Positions 1 through 11,514 of a stretch of DNA of 64,000 nucleotides are shown piece after piece (the first letter of the stretch is position 1; every line of letters begins with the position of its first letter). The DNA lies in contig NC_133332.1 of assembly GCF_042186555.1 (NCBI RefSeq), positions 233,407,015 to 233,471,014 of the forward strand, written 5' to 3'. The DNA comes from Aquarana catesbeiana (taxonomy: Eukaryota > Chordata > Amphibia > Anura > Ranidae). A program made the position numbers and the translations under genes. Below the pieces are notes generated by a model. The model was not told the DNA's origin. It was given only the letters and a program-made list of their open reading frames with translations, and did not search any database.

Positions 1-2398
1 ATTTATTTAAAAATTCCCTTATTGATTTAAGTAGTGGTGGAAAGTTTAGATCATAGAGCCGGGATAAATTGTGGGGAATTTGTGTACCTAAGTATTTTAG
101 AGCCGTGTTGTTCCATTTCAAATGAATGCTGGATTGGAGATGTAGAAGCTGTGCATGTGGTATTCCGACACCCATAGCTTCTGATTTAGCGAAGTTTATC
201 TTCAGGTTAGACAGGTTACCGTATAGTTCGAACTCTTTAAGCAGATTCGGGAGGGATATTATTGGATTTGTGAGTGAGAACATAAGGTCGTCCGCATATG
301 CGGACACCTTATATTTGGTGTGATTTATCTCCACCCCCTTGATGTTGGGATTCAGTCTTACGTGGCATAGAAAGGGTTCAAGGGATAGGGCGAAGAGGAG
401 TGGGGAGAGAGGGCAACCCTGTCTTGTCCCGTTGGTGATTGGGAATAGGTCCGACAACGTCCCGTTTGCCCTGACTCTAGCGGTCGGTGTTGTGTAGACT
501 GCCATTATCCATCTTAACATCTTACTACCAACTCCCACGTGTCTAAGCGTTTCGAACATAAAGGCCCAGTTTACACGGTCGAAAGCCTTTTCAGCATCGG
601 TGCTGACAAAGACACTCGGCGTTTTTGTGCAGTTGGTTGCATGGATTAGGTTCAACACCTTAATGGTGTTGTCCCTCGCCTCTCTAGTGGGCACAAAACC
701 CACCTGGTCCAAATGAATTAAGTGGGGGAGGTGTAGCTGTAGTCTGGAGGCTATTATTTTGGTGAATAGTTTGATATCCGTATTGAGTAGGGAGATTGGC
801 CGGTAACTTCCACATTGGGTCGGGTCTTTCCCTTCTTTTGGGATGACCGAGATCTGAGCCTGAAAGGTAGAGCTGTGAAAACCACCTCCCTCCGCATGGC
901 TATTAAACAGCTCCACCATGTGGGTTCCCAGGGATGGCAGAAGAGTTTTGTAATACTGGACTGTTATGCCATCCGGGCCTGGAGCTTTCCCCGGTTTGGT
1001 GTTCCCGATTGCCGCCTGTAATTCAGGTAGTGTGATAAGGTTCTCTAAGAGGTCACGCGTTTCCGTGGACAGTGTGGGCATCTGGGATTCAGTCAGGTAG
1101 TCTCTCATACGCTCCACTGGGGGGCCTGTCGTGGGGATGTTATATAGTTTTTCGTAGAAAGATTTAAATTCATTGGTAATTTGTTGGGGAAGGGTCTTTT
1201 TATGGCCCATGTGTGAGGTAATATGAGGTATATATGATGCTGCCCTTTGATTCTGTAGAGATTGAGCCAGCATTCTGCCACATTTGTTGCCAGATTCGTA
1301 TATTTTTTTCCTGGTAATTTGCATCGCAGCCTTAGCTTTATGTTGAAGTAAGTCAGTGATCTGTGTGCGGACTGTGTCCAATTCAGTTTCCAGTTGTCTG
1401 GTCTGGGACTGTTTATGCGCGATTTCTAGTGACTGTAGTTTATTTATCAGCAAGGTCATTTGTTCAGTCCTCTGTTTTTTAAGTCTTGAACCGTGTTGTA
1501 TAAGGATGCCCCGTATCACAGCTTTGTGGGCCTCCCATACAAGACCCTTGTCGCTGCCCGTGGTGTCATTGGTTTGGAAATATTGTGTTATCTCTCTGGT
1601 GACTGCTGCTAGTGTCTCTGGGTCCTGTAATAGGCTCTAATTCAGTCTCCAAGGGCTTCTTTGTCCCTTGTAAAAGTCTGTCAAGGCATACCGCATCATG
1701 ACTGGGGCATGGTCTGACCATGTAATAGAGCCTATAGTGGTGCTTCTGACTGCATGTAGTTGTCTGTGGGGTATCAAGAAATAGTCTATACGTGAGTACG
1801 TTTGGTGTGGGCGGGAATAAAATGTATAGTCTCGTTCTCCGGGGTGTAATAGACGCCAGGCATCTATTAATTGTGCTGAGTGCATAGCTGAGTGGATGGC
1901 TTTGCGTGCTCCCTTAGGTGTGGAGGATGATCCCGTCGACGTGTCCTCTGTAGGGAGAAGGGGGATATTTAGATCACCGCCCACTATAAGTTGGCCCTCT
2001 GAGAATTTTTGAAGTAGTTTCACATGTTTGCTGAGGAAAACGTCTTGGTGGCAATTGGGAGCATATAAGTTGGCTATAGTCACCTTCACTTCACCTATCT
2101 TGCCCTTGAGGAAGAGGTATCTTCCCTCCGGGTCTGTCAGTATAGCAGTCAGGGACCATGGGATTTTAGCCGATATCTGAATGGAGACGCCTCTGGATTT
2201 GGCCTCTGAGTACGTTGAGTGATATACCGTCGGGTAGTGTCTGTTTTTCAGAATAGGAAAAGCATTTTCCCGGAAGTGGGTCTCTTGCAGCAGAACAATG
2301 TCTGCCTTCATGCGTTTCATATCGTTTTGTAGCGTGCGTCTTTTTTCAGAAAAATTAAGTCCTTTAACGTTTAAAGTTACAATGTGGAGTTCGTCCAT
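1..2398 (-). pseudogene. LINE ORF2: endonuclease plus reverse transcriptase, one stop seen
   Basis: The N-terminal about 250 residues form an endonuclease/exonuclease/phosphatase domain: LNVKGLN near the start, the catalytic Glu in LLQETH (about residue 39), GGDLNI, and the terminal SDHAP motif. The frame is then interrupted by a single TAG at 1637-1639, just after the residues SPWRLN. It continues in the same frame into a linker and reverse transcriptase with the palm motifs SYRPISLLN, RQGCPLSP and YADD (YADD at 287-298). I followed the frame by eye in many places and saw no other stop, but did not check every codon. The protein would nick target DNA and prime reverse transcription of the element RNA. 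The copy is cut by the window edge, so thumb and C-terminus are not visible. Confidence 0.85.
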
Positions 2399-3912
2399 GA
2401 TCCTGGGGAGTAGGGGACTAAGGGTTAAAGGAGGGGGGAGGTAAGATCAGGGGGATAAAAAGAGAATGAAAGAAGAGTAAGAGGAATCAGAAAGAGAGTA
2501 GAAATGAGGGTAGAGATCCCTCGAACAATATTTCAAGTTTCTAATAAAGCAGCAATGTCTTGCTTATACGCTCTACAGGAGAACCTGCGTATTGAGCGCA
2601 GACCTAAGTGGGAGTGTAGTCAGCGAAGGGCCTGGGAAACACCCGGACACCGCCCGCATCCCCCCAGTCCTGTTTAATGTACAAGGTCAGGCAGGTGATA
2701 TATTGGCATATTATATAATAGACAAGAGGTAAACAGATGTAGAATCCTCATTTAGCAGCATTCCTATATAACAGTGGTAACGAATATTAACACAAACGTC
2801 TACATGTGTATGGTTGAAAAGCAGGCCGGACATGCATTTAAAACGAAAATTGGAACATCCCCCCGATGGGGCACCCCCCCCCCCGGACCCACACCAACAA
2901 ACCACCATATTACTACTCCCCCACATATGATAAGGAGCAGACCGCGGGTCAGGGCCCGGCGGTGGAGCGGGGGGCCGGCCTCCAGAAGAAGACCCCGGTC
3001 CCCCCCTCCCCCACCAACCCCCCCAGCCACGGCCATCCCGGCCATCCCTCACCCCCCCGGCGGCCCTCCCACCACCCCCCCGTCATAAATGTTCCAGACA
3101 GTGAAGCTTCAATTTATCTACTGAAAGGTTTCCCCCGCCTGAAAGGTTTCTTGAATGTTACAAATAATCTTTTCCCCTAAAACAAGTAGAGCGGTCGGAG
3201 TGCCACAGCCCAGAGTTCACAGTGGCACTAGGGGCAAAACCTCCCCACCGGACTTCAAGATGGTGTACTGACCGTCCTTATGGATCTAGGCCAGTCGCAG
3301 GGTAGGAGGAGTTCACCTCTCCGTAACTGTCCCTCCATTGCGCGTCATGGGCTGGCATGGTCTCTGTGAGTGTGTAGTCAATGAGAATTTCTGCCTTGAC
3401 TCGTTGCTCATGTTGGGGTGAAGATAATACTCCGGCGGGCTAAGCAACCCCAGTATGTTCTGACGGTGGTGTCCCTGTACATATTGCACAGATGCTCCTT
3501 GTGTGGGAGGGGCCGAGGGTTCTCCCCTGGGCTCTATTGTTCGGCCTTGTGGAATTGCGTAGACAGACCGTAATCGTGGCGTGGCCCTGAGATAGCAGCA
3601 GTCACACGGTCTCCCTATAACTCAGGGTTACCCGACAAGGGGATATGAGGCCTCCGTCCCCTCCTAGTGCGGTGATATTCACTGTATGTATTTGAACCAT
3701 CAGAGGGGAAACTCAACCCCTACTCACCCCACTGCTCCCCATTCCAAGAATGTAAAATTGAGTCTGGGTCTTGTTGGTAAACAAAATGGGCGGTATCCAG
3801 GGGCCACGGGGGACCAAAATGCGGGGGGCCATCCCCAGGGGATTAAACGGAAAACTGTGTCGCAATGTCCGGGCCCGCATCCCACACATCTTTAACTAAT
3901 AAATCTCAAAGT

Positions 3913-5067
3913 TCAAGACTCACGTGTACCGCTGCTGTTGGAGGCTCTAGAGCGTCCTCGGTTCTTCTGAGATCTGGCTGGCTGGTTGGGTCTGGACGTA
4001 AGTGGTCCTGGGCGGCCCATCGGTCTTGGTATTTTCAGTCGCCAGTTGGGCACTGGGATTGGGTCAGACCCCAGAAAGGTAAAACAGGCAGGCAGATCTG
4101 CTGGCGATCGCAACGTGAATGAGGAATGGTTAGAGCGGAATATCACCGCCAGGGGATACCCCCATCGATAAGTGCAGCCGTGTTGTCTAGCAGCCTCCAA
4201 CAGGGGTTATAACATAGCTCGGCGTTGAAGCGTGGCTCTGGATATATCCGTAAGAATTTGTATTTGAGCTCCGTCGAATTCTATGTCTCCTCTGTCCCAA
4301 GCGTTGCGCAAGATGGTTTCCTTTTGAGCGTACCTGTGTAGACGGCAGAGGACGTCCCGGGGCCTCGCTGGGTCAGTAGGTTTTGGACCTAGAGTTCTGT
4401 GGACCCTGTCAATTTCCAGAGAGGGTGGGGGGTTTTCTAAGAGTCTGTGAAAAATGGCTGTTACTGTCTCCGCCAGGTCCTCTGGTCCCGTTGCCTCTGG
4501 GATTCCCCGCAGCCGTAGGTTGTTGCGTCGGCTACGGTCCTCCATTTCTTCAAGATGAAGCTGCATCTCCTGTATCTCCATATTGTGAGATTCATGGGCT
4601 TTCTCTAAGGATAGAACCCGGGACTCCAGTGTAGAGGTCAGAGTTTCCCCGGTAGACACTCGGTGATTGATCGTGTGTATTTCTGACCTGATTTCTTGTA
4701 TGTCCCTGCTATGTGCTTCCTCCACGCGTTGTATCAGGGCCTCGATATCTGCCCTGGTGGGTAGAGCTTGCAGCATGGCTCGGAGGTCATCCTCTATCCG
4801 TGGCTGGCTATGTGTAGAAGTTGCCATCTCCGACTGGAATGCGGCCGGGGTCCCCATGTGTGGGTCTGCTTCCATAGTATCCGCCGTGGGGAGTATGTGT
4901 AACCCAGCGGGGGTCCTATCTGTGTGAAGAACACGTGGCGCGGACACAATGGCGCCTGGGGATAGCTCCTGCCTGTCTCTGAGGAAGCGTCTTATACCGA
5001 GCTGTAAGATCGGGGTGCCTGTCCCTCTGGTTGTCGCTCTCGTCCTGTAATGTTTAGGGGTGGTCAT
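3913..5067 (-). pseudogene. LINE ORF1 (coiled-coil RNA-binding protein), one in-frame stop
   Basis: The first 286 codons are open. A basic N-terminus is followed by a Glu/Gln-rich coiled coil at about residues 93-180, then the sequence RRNNLRLRGIPE that begins the RRM-like domain of L1 ORF1 proteins, and part of the C-terminal domain (VLCRLHRYAQKE). A TAA stop at 4207-4209 interrupts it; the same frame then reopens for about 96 codons (4200 down to 3913) with the rest of the C-terminal domain. ORF1 proteins of this family trimerise through the coiled coil and coat element RNA. The single stop suggests a recent inactivating point change or a recently inserted defective copy. Confidence 0.8.
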
Positions 5068-5177
5068 GCCGTGTTCACCTGCGGTAAATGTGGTTTGTTG
5101 GGCCGGTAGAGTGCGGGTCGGGTCGGGAGCTCCTTCAGCAGACGTCTTTACTCGGCCATCGCTAAGCCACGCCCTCT

Positions 5178-5351
5178 GCTATAATCTTTTTATATGGACT
5201 ATAAACGGAAGGACCTATGAATAAATGGTTGTGGAATGAATCATTTGAGTTTCCATTATTTCTTAAGGGGAAATTTGCTTTGATATACAAGTGCTTTGGA
5301 TTACAAGCATGTTTCTGGAACGAATTATGCTTGCAATCCAAGGTTTTACTG
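5178..5351. mobile_element. Tigger-like element fragment (one end)
   Basis: This stretch closely matches the right part of the palindromic element at 60334-61155 and shares its terminal motif with the element at 41309-41767. The terminus reads CCAAGGTTTTACTG followed by TA, as expected for pogo/Tigger transposons with a TA target. The other end is missing where the LINE begins, consistent with truncation by the LINE insertion. Confidence 0.6.
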
Positions 5352-5607
5352 TACATTAATAAATCTGCAGTGGTGGCTATTGTATTCTGACAACTAGCAC
5401 CCTCGGCAATCAGAATACCTAAACAGAGCGTGCACCTAATTGAGGCAGCTGCTGTTTAGCTAAGAAATTTGCCATCCAGCTTCTTGACTTTTATTGAGCA
5501 GGGTGGAAACATTCTGCACTTGCAGCCTACGTGTTTGTGCTTCTCTAATGGAAGGTAACCTTTCATCTTTTATCTCTAATGTATGTGATGTTTCCATTCT
5601 TTCACAG

Positions 5608-5702
5608 GCTGTGGACTGAATGCAGCATTTACTCTGGGACGTCTCTGTGACTCTGACACTGGGAGGAGGCGCGTGCTGAGCCTGCCAGAAGCTGACAGGA
5701 TG
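5608..5702 (+). CDS. Host gene exon a (ARM/HEAT-like repeat)
   Basis: This is the first coding exon visible of a multi-exon host gene whose start lies left of the window. The acceptor is TTTCACAG just before 5608 and the donor is ATG|GTGAGC at 5703. The only open frame begins after two bases and reads CGLNAAFTLGRLCDSDTGRR, a helix pair typical of armadillo/HEAT repeats (NAAFTLGRL). The exon ends in phase 0 and joins exon b without a frame change. The other two frames contain stops. I infer coding status from the borders, the phase match and the repeat-like helix; I do not recognise the gene. Confidence 0.65.
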
Positions 5703-6179
5703 GTGAGCAGACTGACTGGAGGAAGGCTTACTATTTGTCAATTAGAAGGAACCTCAAACTTTGCGGAGAGATCTCCATAGTAAAGTTGTGAAAAGAGACT
5801 ACATATCCTGTCAATTCTAACCTCCTTCTGAAAATGCTAGTCTAGTTTAGTAGCTGTCATGCTGATCCTCCTTCTTCAGTCCTTTTTGAACCAATGACCC
5901 AAATAAGGCAGCAGTCAGTGAAGTCTGTTTGAAGGCCCTGAATTGGTATGGCAGCCAAGCATTAATCGGTGGCTTGTCTTGTGATTGAGTTTTTCACAGT
6001 TGGTATTCAACTTGGATACTAATTTCAATGTCAGATACCCTAGCCACTAGCAGGAGCAGGTTTTACTAATGTATCTGTATATTACATATGGTAATAGAAA
6101 TATGGCACTGCAAGTAATAATGTTTTACTTAAAATACGAATAAAAAAGGACACAATAATATGATATGGGTCACTTTTTA
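5703..6179. other. Intron sequence, nothing recognised
   Basis: AT-rich intron between exon a and the DIRS-like element. I see no open frame, terminal repeats or tandem array here. Confidence 0.5.
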
Positions 6180-7016
6180 AAAAGAAGAATCCATACCTGC
6201 ATTCTGTATTTCTTTCTCATCTGTTGAGGAACACCTGATGTCTTTAACCTTCAGGTTATACTGCCACCTACAGGAGGATTGGACACTGGCAAAAAAAACT
6301 GTGTGCCAGCCCAGGGTAACCCCTCCAACTACCAGCATGCTTTATTTTTTGCTAGTGTCCTAGGAGGATGTCTGTATCTTCAGCTCTGCTGTGTAAAAAG
6401 ACTAACCTATTTTTGCTAGTACTTTTCTATTCTACATTTTTTTTTAAATCAAGGTTCTTCTCTGGATCACTGCTAGACATTGTCTCTACATTTGCAGTTA
6501 TACCGTGCAATCATCCTCAGTCTGGCTTCTAGAGTACTCCGTCTGGACACCATCAGACCAACAGTTCACGGTTCCACGTGCAATGCTTTCCAGAATCAGT
6601 TCTGATAAAGAGTTAGATGTGGAGCACTTTCCAGGTCCAAAGCCACTGGCATTGTCTCAGAGCTTGCCCTGTCTTTGAAGATCCCAATGCCTTGTCTCAT
6701 ACTAGGAGCCTGTAAACTGCCTTACTGTCATGCAGTTGCAAGATGTCTACAGTAATTCTAGACATAAAAAGACAGTTATACCCCCAAATCACACTTTGCT
6801 AGTCACATGGGTGCTGCTTGCAGTGCTCCTACTGATGTCTGCAGCCTGGAGTCATGTTGTCCATTTTCCATCTTCATAGTCTTCTTTAGTTCCATCTGGT
6901 TTGACTACTTCCTCTGGCCTCTTAGCTGAGGTTTTTACAACAGTCATGCAAGACTGCATGGCCCAACTACTCAGTTATTTGCTGACTGTGATTGCAGAGG
7001 CCACAAGTGTGCTCCT

Positions 7017-8680
7017 GTGCCCTCTTCCACTAATTCTTTATCTGACTTGCCCATGTCCTTAGCAGCTTCCAAGCCATTGGCTGCAGAGACTTTGTTTGAC
7101 CTTGAGTCATTTCAGTCCTTTACTGATGAGTTTACCTCTGAGGAGTCACCGTCTAATACTCACAAATCAAAGGAGACCTTTTTAGGTCTTATTGATGCAG
7201 CGTGCACAACTCTGAAAATAGATGATCAGCCTGTTGCTTTTACCAATGCTGTTTCCAATTTTGGGTCTTTAAAACTCCCAAGGCTGCAAAGCCACCTTTG
7301 TCTCCTTAATCAAGATATCATTGCCCCAGTTCCTGAGCCAGAATGGTTTCCAGGGTTTTACCCCAACCCGTTCAGTGTTCCCATACCTAAAGAGGGCATC
7401 CATCCCATCTTGGATCTCAAATCCCTGAATGTCTTTATTTAAACACAGAAATTCAACGTGGAGGTCACCTAATCTGTTATCTTGCTTTTGTAGGCATTAA
7501 GGATACATACCTACATGTTCTAAACTTCCCTGCACATCAGGGATTGCTATGTTTTACTGTGGTGCCCCTTAACGACCAGTTCGTGACTCTGCTCTTTTGC
7601 CTCTTGCCTAGCCCTCTAGGTGTTTGCCCCAGTGCTAGCCCTGCTGTTCTCTTGTGCCATCCACATTGTGGGAGAGTTAGACAACTTCCTGTTGAGGGAA
7701 CAGTCAGCACAGGGTTAATCAGACACCGTGACTTTGACTGTCTAGACATTGCACTGCTTCTGATGGATCCTGAACCTTCAGAAATCATTTCTGGAACTGA
7801 CTCAATGTTTGGAGTATCAGGGCCTAGACCTAGATACAGCTCAAGCCAGAGTGTTCCCCTCACATGAAAAATGTCAGACTCTCTGGTCTCAGATTCATCT
7901 TTTTTAGTCCAGGAGTTGCCCAACTCTCTATTTTTGCACAAGAGACTTTGGCGTAAAGGAAGTTTCTCTCATGAAAGTTTCACCCAGTTTCACTCCAGAC
8001 CTCTACGACACAACATTCTTTCATTGTGAGACAAGTCAATCAGGTCCTATGACAGATCGACTTGCTTGGCACAGAAGACAAGGTTTTCTCTGGCTTGGTG
8101 GCTCTTAAATCTGCCTCTAGAATCAGGGAAGTCCTTCCTTCCTATCTTTTGAAGGATCCCCACAATGGGTGAGTGCCTGTCAGGCTGGGGAAGAATCTTG
8201 GGCACCCTTTTAGTGCAGGGGATTTGGTAACTGGGGGAGTCTTTTCTCATGGTCAACATCCAGGAGCTTTGGGCAATGGTGCTGTCTCTGCTGCTTTCGA
8301 CCATTCTACTAGAGGGTCATTGAATCCGGATTCAGTCAGACAACATCACTGAAGTGGCATACATCAATCATTTGGAAGGAAACAAATGTCTTGTCATCAC
8401 AACAAAGGTAGATTGGATCTTGTCCTGTGCAGAACTTAATTTTTCAACTTGTAGGCCATGTACTTCCCAGACATAGACAAGTGTGGCAGGAAGACTTCCT
8501 CAGTGTGTTGCACTTAGAACTGGTGAAATGGTCCCTACACCTGGAGGTGTTCCAGTACCTGTGCTTCAAGTGGAGGATGCCAGATGCAGACCTCCTGTCG
8601 CCAAGTTCAACAACAGGCTGGGAAAGTTTGTTTCCAGGTACAGGGATCCTCTAGTTAAAGCAGTGGATGTTCTGTAGCTC
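7017..8680 (+). pseudogene. DIRS-like gag end, reverse transcriptase and RNase H remnants
   Basis: The first open piece (141 codons) ends in EWFPGFYPNPFSVPIPKEG and HPILDLKSLN, which match the entry of the DIRS reverse transcriptase (normally VPKKDGG...RPVLDLK.LN). Downstream fragments in shifting frames include residues like those of the palm and connection region. The stretch at 8340-8680 (GMPD-like ...ARCRPPVAKFNNRLGKFVSRYRDP) resembles the RNase H/linker region before the recombinase. There is no intact domain and the catalytic motif is not preserved in one frame, so this is dead coding sequence. Confidence 0.7.
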
Positions 8681-8941
8681 CACGGGATCAGAACACCTTG
8701 ATTTATACCTTTTCTCTCCTGAGACTTCTTTCTCATTTGCTTTGCAAGACTGGGATGTAAGGAATTTCAGTGATTGATCCTCATTGCTCCAGACTGTCCC
8801 TTGTGGATATGATCCATCAGCCAGGTAGGCTTCAACAGAGAATCTGTGACTCCTTTGTGCCAAACGTCATCTTCACACATGGAAGGTATACTTCACTTGG
8901 TTTGCTTCTCAAGGCTTCCACTCTAGGAGTTTCTCTGTGGG

Positions 8942-9890
8942 ATGAAACTCCTCCTTCTTGCAGCTGGGTATAGACCAGAATTTGTGTCTCAGAACTATCT
9001 AGGGCCAGGTTTCTGCCTTTTCAGTCCTGTTTCAGAGCCTAGTGGCCTCCCACTCCTTGATGAAGACCTTTGTACAGGGGGTTTCTTATGTATTTCCCCT
9101 GTCACTTTCTGGCATCTGAGCTTATTAGAGACATTCATATCTGTGCTCTCACCCACAACGTGGTATTGCTTGCCGTTTGTTGTCATCACCTCTGTGAGGC
9201 GAGTGTCTGAACTGTCAGCATTATCTTGCAAGGAACCCTTTCTGGTTTTGCACGGGGACAAGGTGGTGTTTAGACCCAGGACTACCTTCATTGCGAAGGT
9301 AGTTACGGCATTTCACCTCAGCCAAGACATTGTCCCAAAGGAAATATCCCTCTAATGCAGGGGTCTCAAACTGGCGGCCCTCCGGCTGTTGTGAAACTAC
9401 AAGTCCCATGAGACATTGCAAGGCTGACAGTTTCAAGCATGACTCCCACAGGCAGAGGCATGATGGGACTTGCAGTTTTTCAACAGCTGGAAGGCCACCA
9501 GTTTGAGACCCCTGCTCTAATGCCTGGAAGTGGTTTGAGCTGTGAAAATCTCACTCTCAGATACTTCTGCTTTGAGAAAGACTGATTCACCACAGAAGGG
9601 CACTCTGACTTCTTGTTATGCCATGTTTAGATGGTTTAGGCTGCCCATCATTCAAGTTTATGGTCTTGAGGATCAGGTTGCACCCTTACCTGTTAAGACA
9701 TACACTACTAGAACTGTGAGTACTTTTTGGGCTTCTTGGCATCAAGCAACTGTTTCCCAGATTTTCAAAGCTGCCACCTGATCTTCTATTCACACATTCT
9801 CTAAGTTCTGTCAAGTGGATGTTAGCATCCTTCAGATGGCTGAGCTGCAGGCAGTATCCAGGTCTCTGCTGTTTTCTTGGGCCTGTTAGA
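8942..9890 (+). pseudogene. DIRS-like tyrosine recombinase remnant
   Basis: The open piece at 8942-9355 carries the recombinase core signature VRRVSELSALS with the first catalytic Arg, followed by a VVFRPR segment. After the hAT MITE at 9358-9514 the domain resumes with TDSPQKGTL and PVKTYTTRTVSTFWASWHQA. In the family this second block contains HxxR (usually AHSTR); here the His position is Tyr (codon TAC at 9701-9703), so the catalytic site appears lost. Such recombinases integrate circular DNA copies, which is why DIRS elements make no target duplication. Several frame breaks; not functional. Confidence 0.75.
9358..9514. mobile_element. hAT-type MITE, 157 bp, 8-bp target duplication
   Basis: It begins CAGGGGTCTCAAACTGG and ends with the inverse complement CCAGTTTGAGACCCCTG. 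The 8-bp sequence CTCTAATG is present perfectly on both sides (9350-9357 and 9515-9522). Terminal inverted repeats starting CAG with 8-bp duplications are the hAT hallmark. It interrupts the recombinase remnant of the DIRS-like element, so it is younger than that element. Confidence 0.9.
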
Positions 9891-9976
9891 GTTTGTTGAT
9901 GTGTTGACCACCCCTCATTGGGCTGCTTGTGGATGTCCCAAAGGCTAAATACTCTCTGTCCCTCAATGGCCTAGAA

Positions 9977-10271
9977 TATGGTTTCTCAACCAGGGGAGCC
10001 CTATGGATCTTCCAGAGGTTGCTAGGGGGATTCATTGAGCAATGAGAAACTTCTGCCACTCAGATAAGTTCTCACTGACACAAATAATCTTTTTAGCTTT
10101 CTGCAAGGGAGTAATTCTTCCCAATGACCACACGTGTAAGGAGCATTCTTCCCACTGACCATCGCACTATTGTGTCATGAGTTGTAGATATAGTCATTTG
10201 TAGCAGGGGTTACCTGATACCAGAAAGTTATTTCAAGGGCTCCTCTGTGTTGAAAAGGTTGAGAAAATCTG
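9977..10271. mobile_element. hAT-like MITE, 295 bp
   Basis: The ends are TATGGTTTCTCAACC and GGTTGAGAAAATCTG, with flanking copies GCCTAGAA and TCCTAGAA (7 of 8 matching). The interior matches the outer element at 40759-41846 but lacks that copy's two nested insertions, so it serves as an in-window empty-site reference. It is inserted in the right part of the DIRS-like element. Confidence 0.75.
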
Positions 10272-10569
10272 TCCTAGAAAGAAAATAGAATTTCTGTACC
10301 CAAAATCCTTTCCTTGGAGTCCATTGAAGGATGCATGTCCCACTGCTCTGGGTTTATGATCATGCTCTTAATGTTGCTTTACTGATAAAAGGGGCATGCT
10401 TGCAGTAGAAGAGGTTTTTTTTTGTAGGCAGCAGTATTACCCAAAGGTTAAAAGCTTCCTGTGTCCGTCCAATAAAATGATTTTACAGTGAGTACAACAA
10501 AAGCGTCTTTATGCTTGCAGGAGCCTTATGATGATTGATAAGCATGTGTTCATCCCTTGATAAGTCTAG

Positions 10570-10766
10570 GTCTCTGCACTGGATGCCATGATGTCTGAAG
10601 GAGATGCTGGAGGGAGTAGGAATGCCTGTTTTGCTCTCACTTGCCTATCTACCAGCCAGGCTGGCCACCAGCACGTCATGAAGAGTGAATGCTTCTCCCA
10701 CGCTTTGGATACGCTCTGTCACCTCTTGCAGTCTGCAGAACAGGAGTCCTGCTGGTTTGCAGCTAT
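10570..10766 (+). CDS. Host gene exon b (ARM/HEAT-like repeats)
   Basis: 65 codons plus two bases, starting in phase 0 after the acceptor GTCTAG and ending at the donor AT|GTAAGT. It encodes VSALDAMMSEGDAGG, NACFALTCLSTSQAGHQ and a helix pair ending SAEQESCWFAA. The spacing of small and hydrophobic residues (NACFALTCL, ALDTLCHLL) is that of armadillo/HEAT repeats and continues the repeat of exon a. The acceptor has a poor pyrimidine tract because it sits about 70 bases after the end of the DIRS-like element. The split codon (AT + A from exon c) joins cleanly. Confidence 0.75.
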
Positions 10767-11227
10767 GTAAGTGGTAGAATTCCAGTTTTGGTTGGGAGAA
10801 TCTGTGTTTGTGTTTAGTACTTCCAGGAACAGGGTTAAAATACTGGCTACCAGGAGTTTTTCAATGAATATAAATGTCAGCACTGTTTTCAACACTGACT
10901 ATACCTTAGGCACCTGGCTGTTTCAACAGCAGGGTATTTGCATTGGAAATAATTTTGTGTGAGGCATCAAAACTGGATTTGTTAAAGTCTGTTGCCTCTC
11001 CAGGGGATACATTTCTATCTCCCAGTGAGAACAGATGGGCCCTAAACCATAATGTGGGTAATAACTAATCAAATACAAGATAGAAAGTCCACCAATTAAA
11101 AGTGTCAGTATGGATAACAAGCAGCAACATACATTTTACTTAAAAACTCTTGTCAGATCCCAGAAAATGATGGCAAGGTTTTCAGTTTTGTGAAAGTTTG
11201 ATCCTTTAACTTTTTAATTTTTTGTAG

Positions 11228-11306
11228 AACCATAAAGATGCTATCCAAGTATCCTCCTGGTGTAGTGCGACTCCGCCAGCATCCGTCTTTGGAGGCTGTT
11301 CTTAAG
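11228..11306 (+). CDS. Host gene exon c (end of ARM-like region)
   Basis: 79 bases between TTTTTTGTAG and AAG|GTAAGA. One base completes the Ile codon from exon b, then 26 codons read TIKMLSKYPPGVVRLRQHPS and LEAVLK, ending in phase 0. The first part closes the armadillo-like helix, and the rest looks like the link to the FN3 region. The strong pyrimidine tract and consensus donor support it as an exon. Confidence 0.75.
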
Positions 11307-11514
11307 GTAAGATATTGCTACACTTTACAGATACTAAGATATTCTGAACTTTCTCCATCTGCAACAGTTGGATGTGTTCTGTGACTCCTATGTATAGCCT
11401 TGTGGGAAGAGCAGAGATACAAACTAAAGGAAATCTCATTACCAGGCACATGAGAAGTAATTACTTCTCTGGCCAAAACTGTTATTTCGCAGTACATTTG
11501 AAACTTGCAAGGTA

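Larger units (their letters stand above)
1..5170 (-). mobile_element. L1/Tx1-type LINE, nearly full length in window
   Basis: A non-LTR retrotransposon read on the minus strand, with its 5' end near 5100-5170. It has an ORF1 with a coiled coil, a long inter-ORF region and an ORF2 with endonuclease and reverse transcriptase; the 3' part of ORF2 leaves the window at position 1. The two-ORF layout and the apurinic-type endonuclease place it in the L1/Tx1 group. The inter-ORF stretch (about 2399-3912) is unusually long and C-rich on the + strand at 2860-3090; I see no conserved frame there. At its right edge it meets a Tigger-like fragment, so it may have inserted into that older repeat. Confidence 0.85.
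6180..10500 (+). mobile_element. Decayed DIRS-like tyrosine-recombinase retroelement
   Basis: Recognised from the order reverse transcriptase, RNase H, tyrosine recombinase, all on the + strand and all frame-broken. The left terminal region (about 6180-6480) and right terminal region (about 10270-10500) are non-coding and lack ordinary long direct LTRs, as in DIRS elements. The coding part is split into short frames by stops and frameshifts, and two MITEs are inserted (9358-9514 and 9977-10271). It occupies most of the intron between exons a and b and ends about 70 bases before exon b. Boundaries are approximate. Confidence 0.75.

Noticed and set aside
2711..3180. Overlapping Pro/Gly-rich frames on both strands
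   Set aside because: They arise from a C-rich stretch between the two LINE ORFs and show no conserved residues.
10588..10766. ATG at 10588 as a translation start of the host gene
   Set aside because: The frame is open upstream to the acceptor at 10570 and joins exon a in phase, so the Met is internal.
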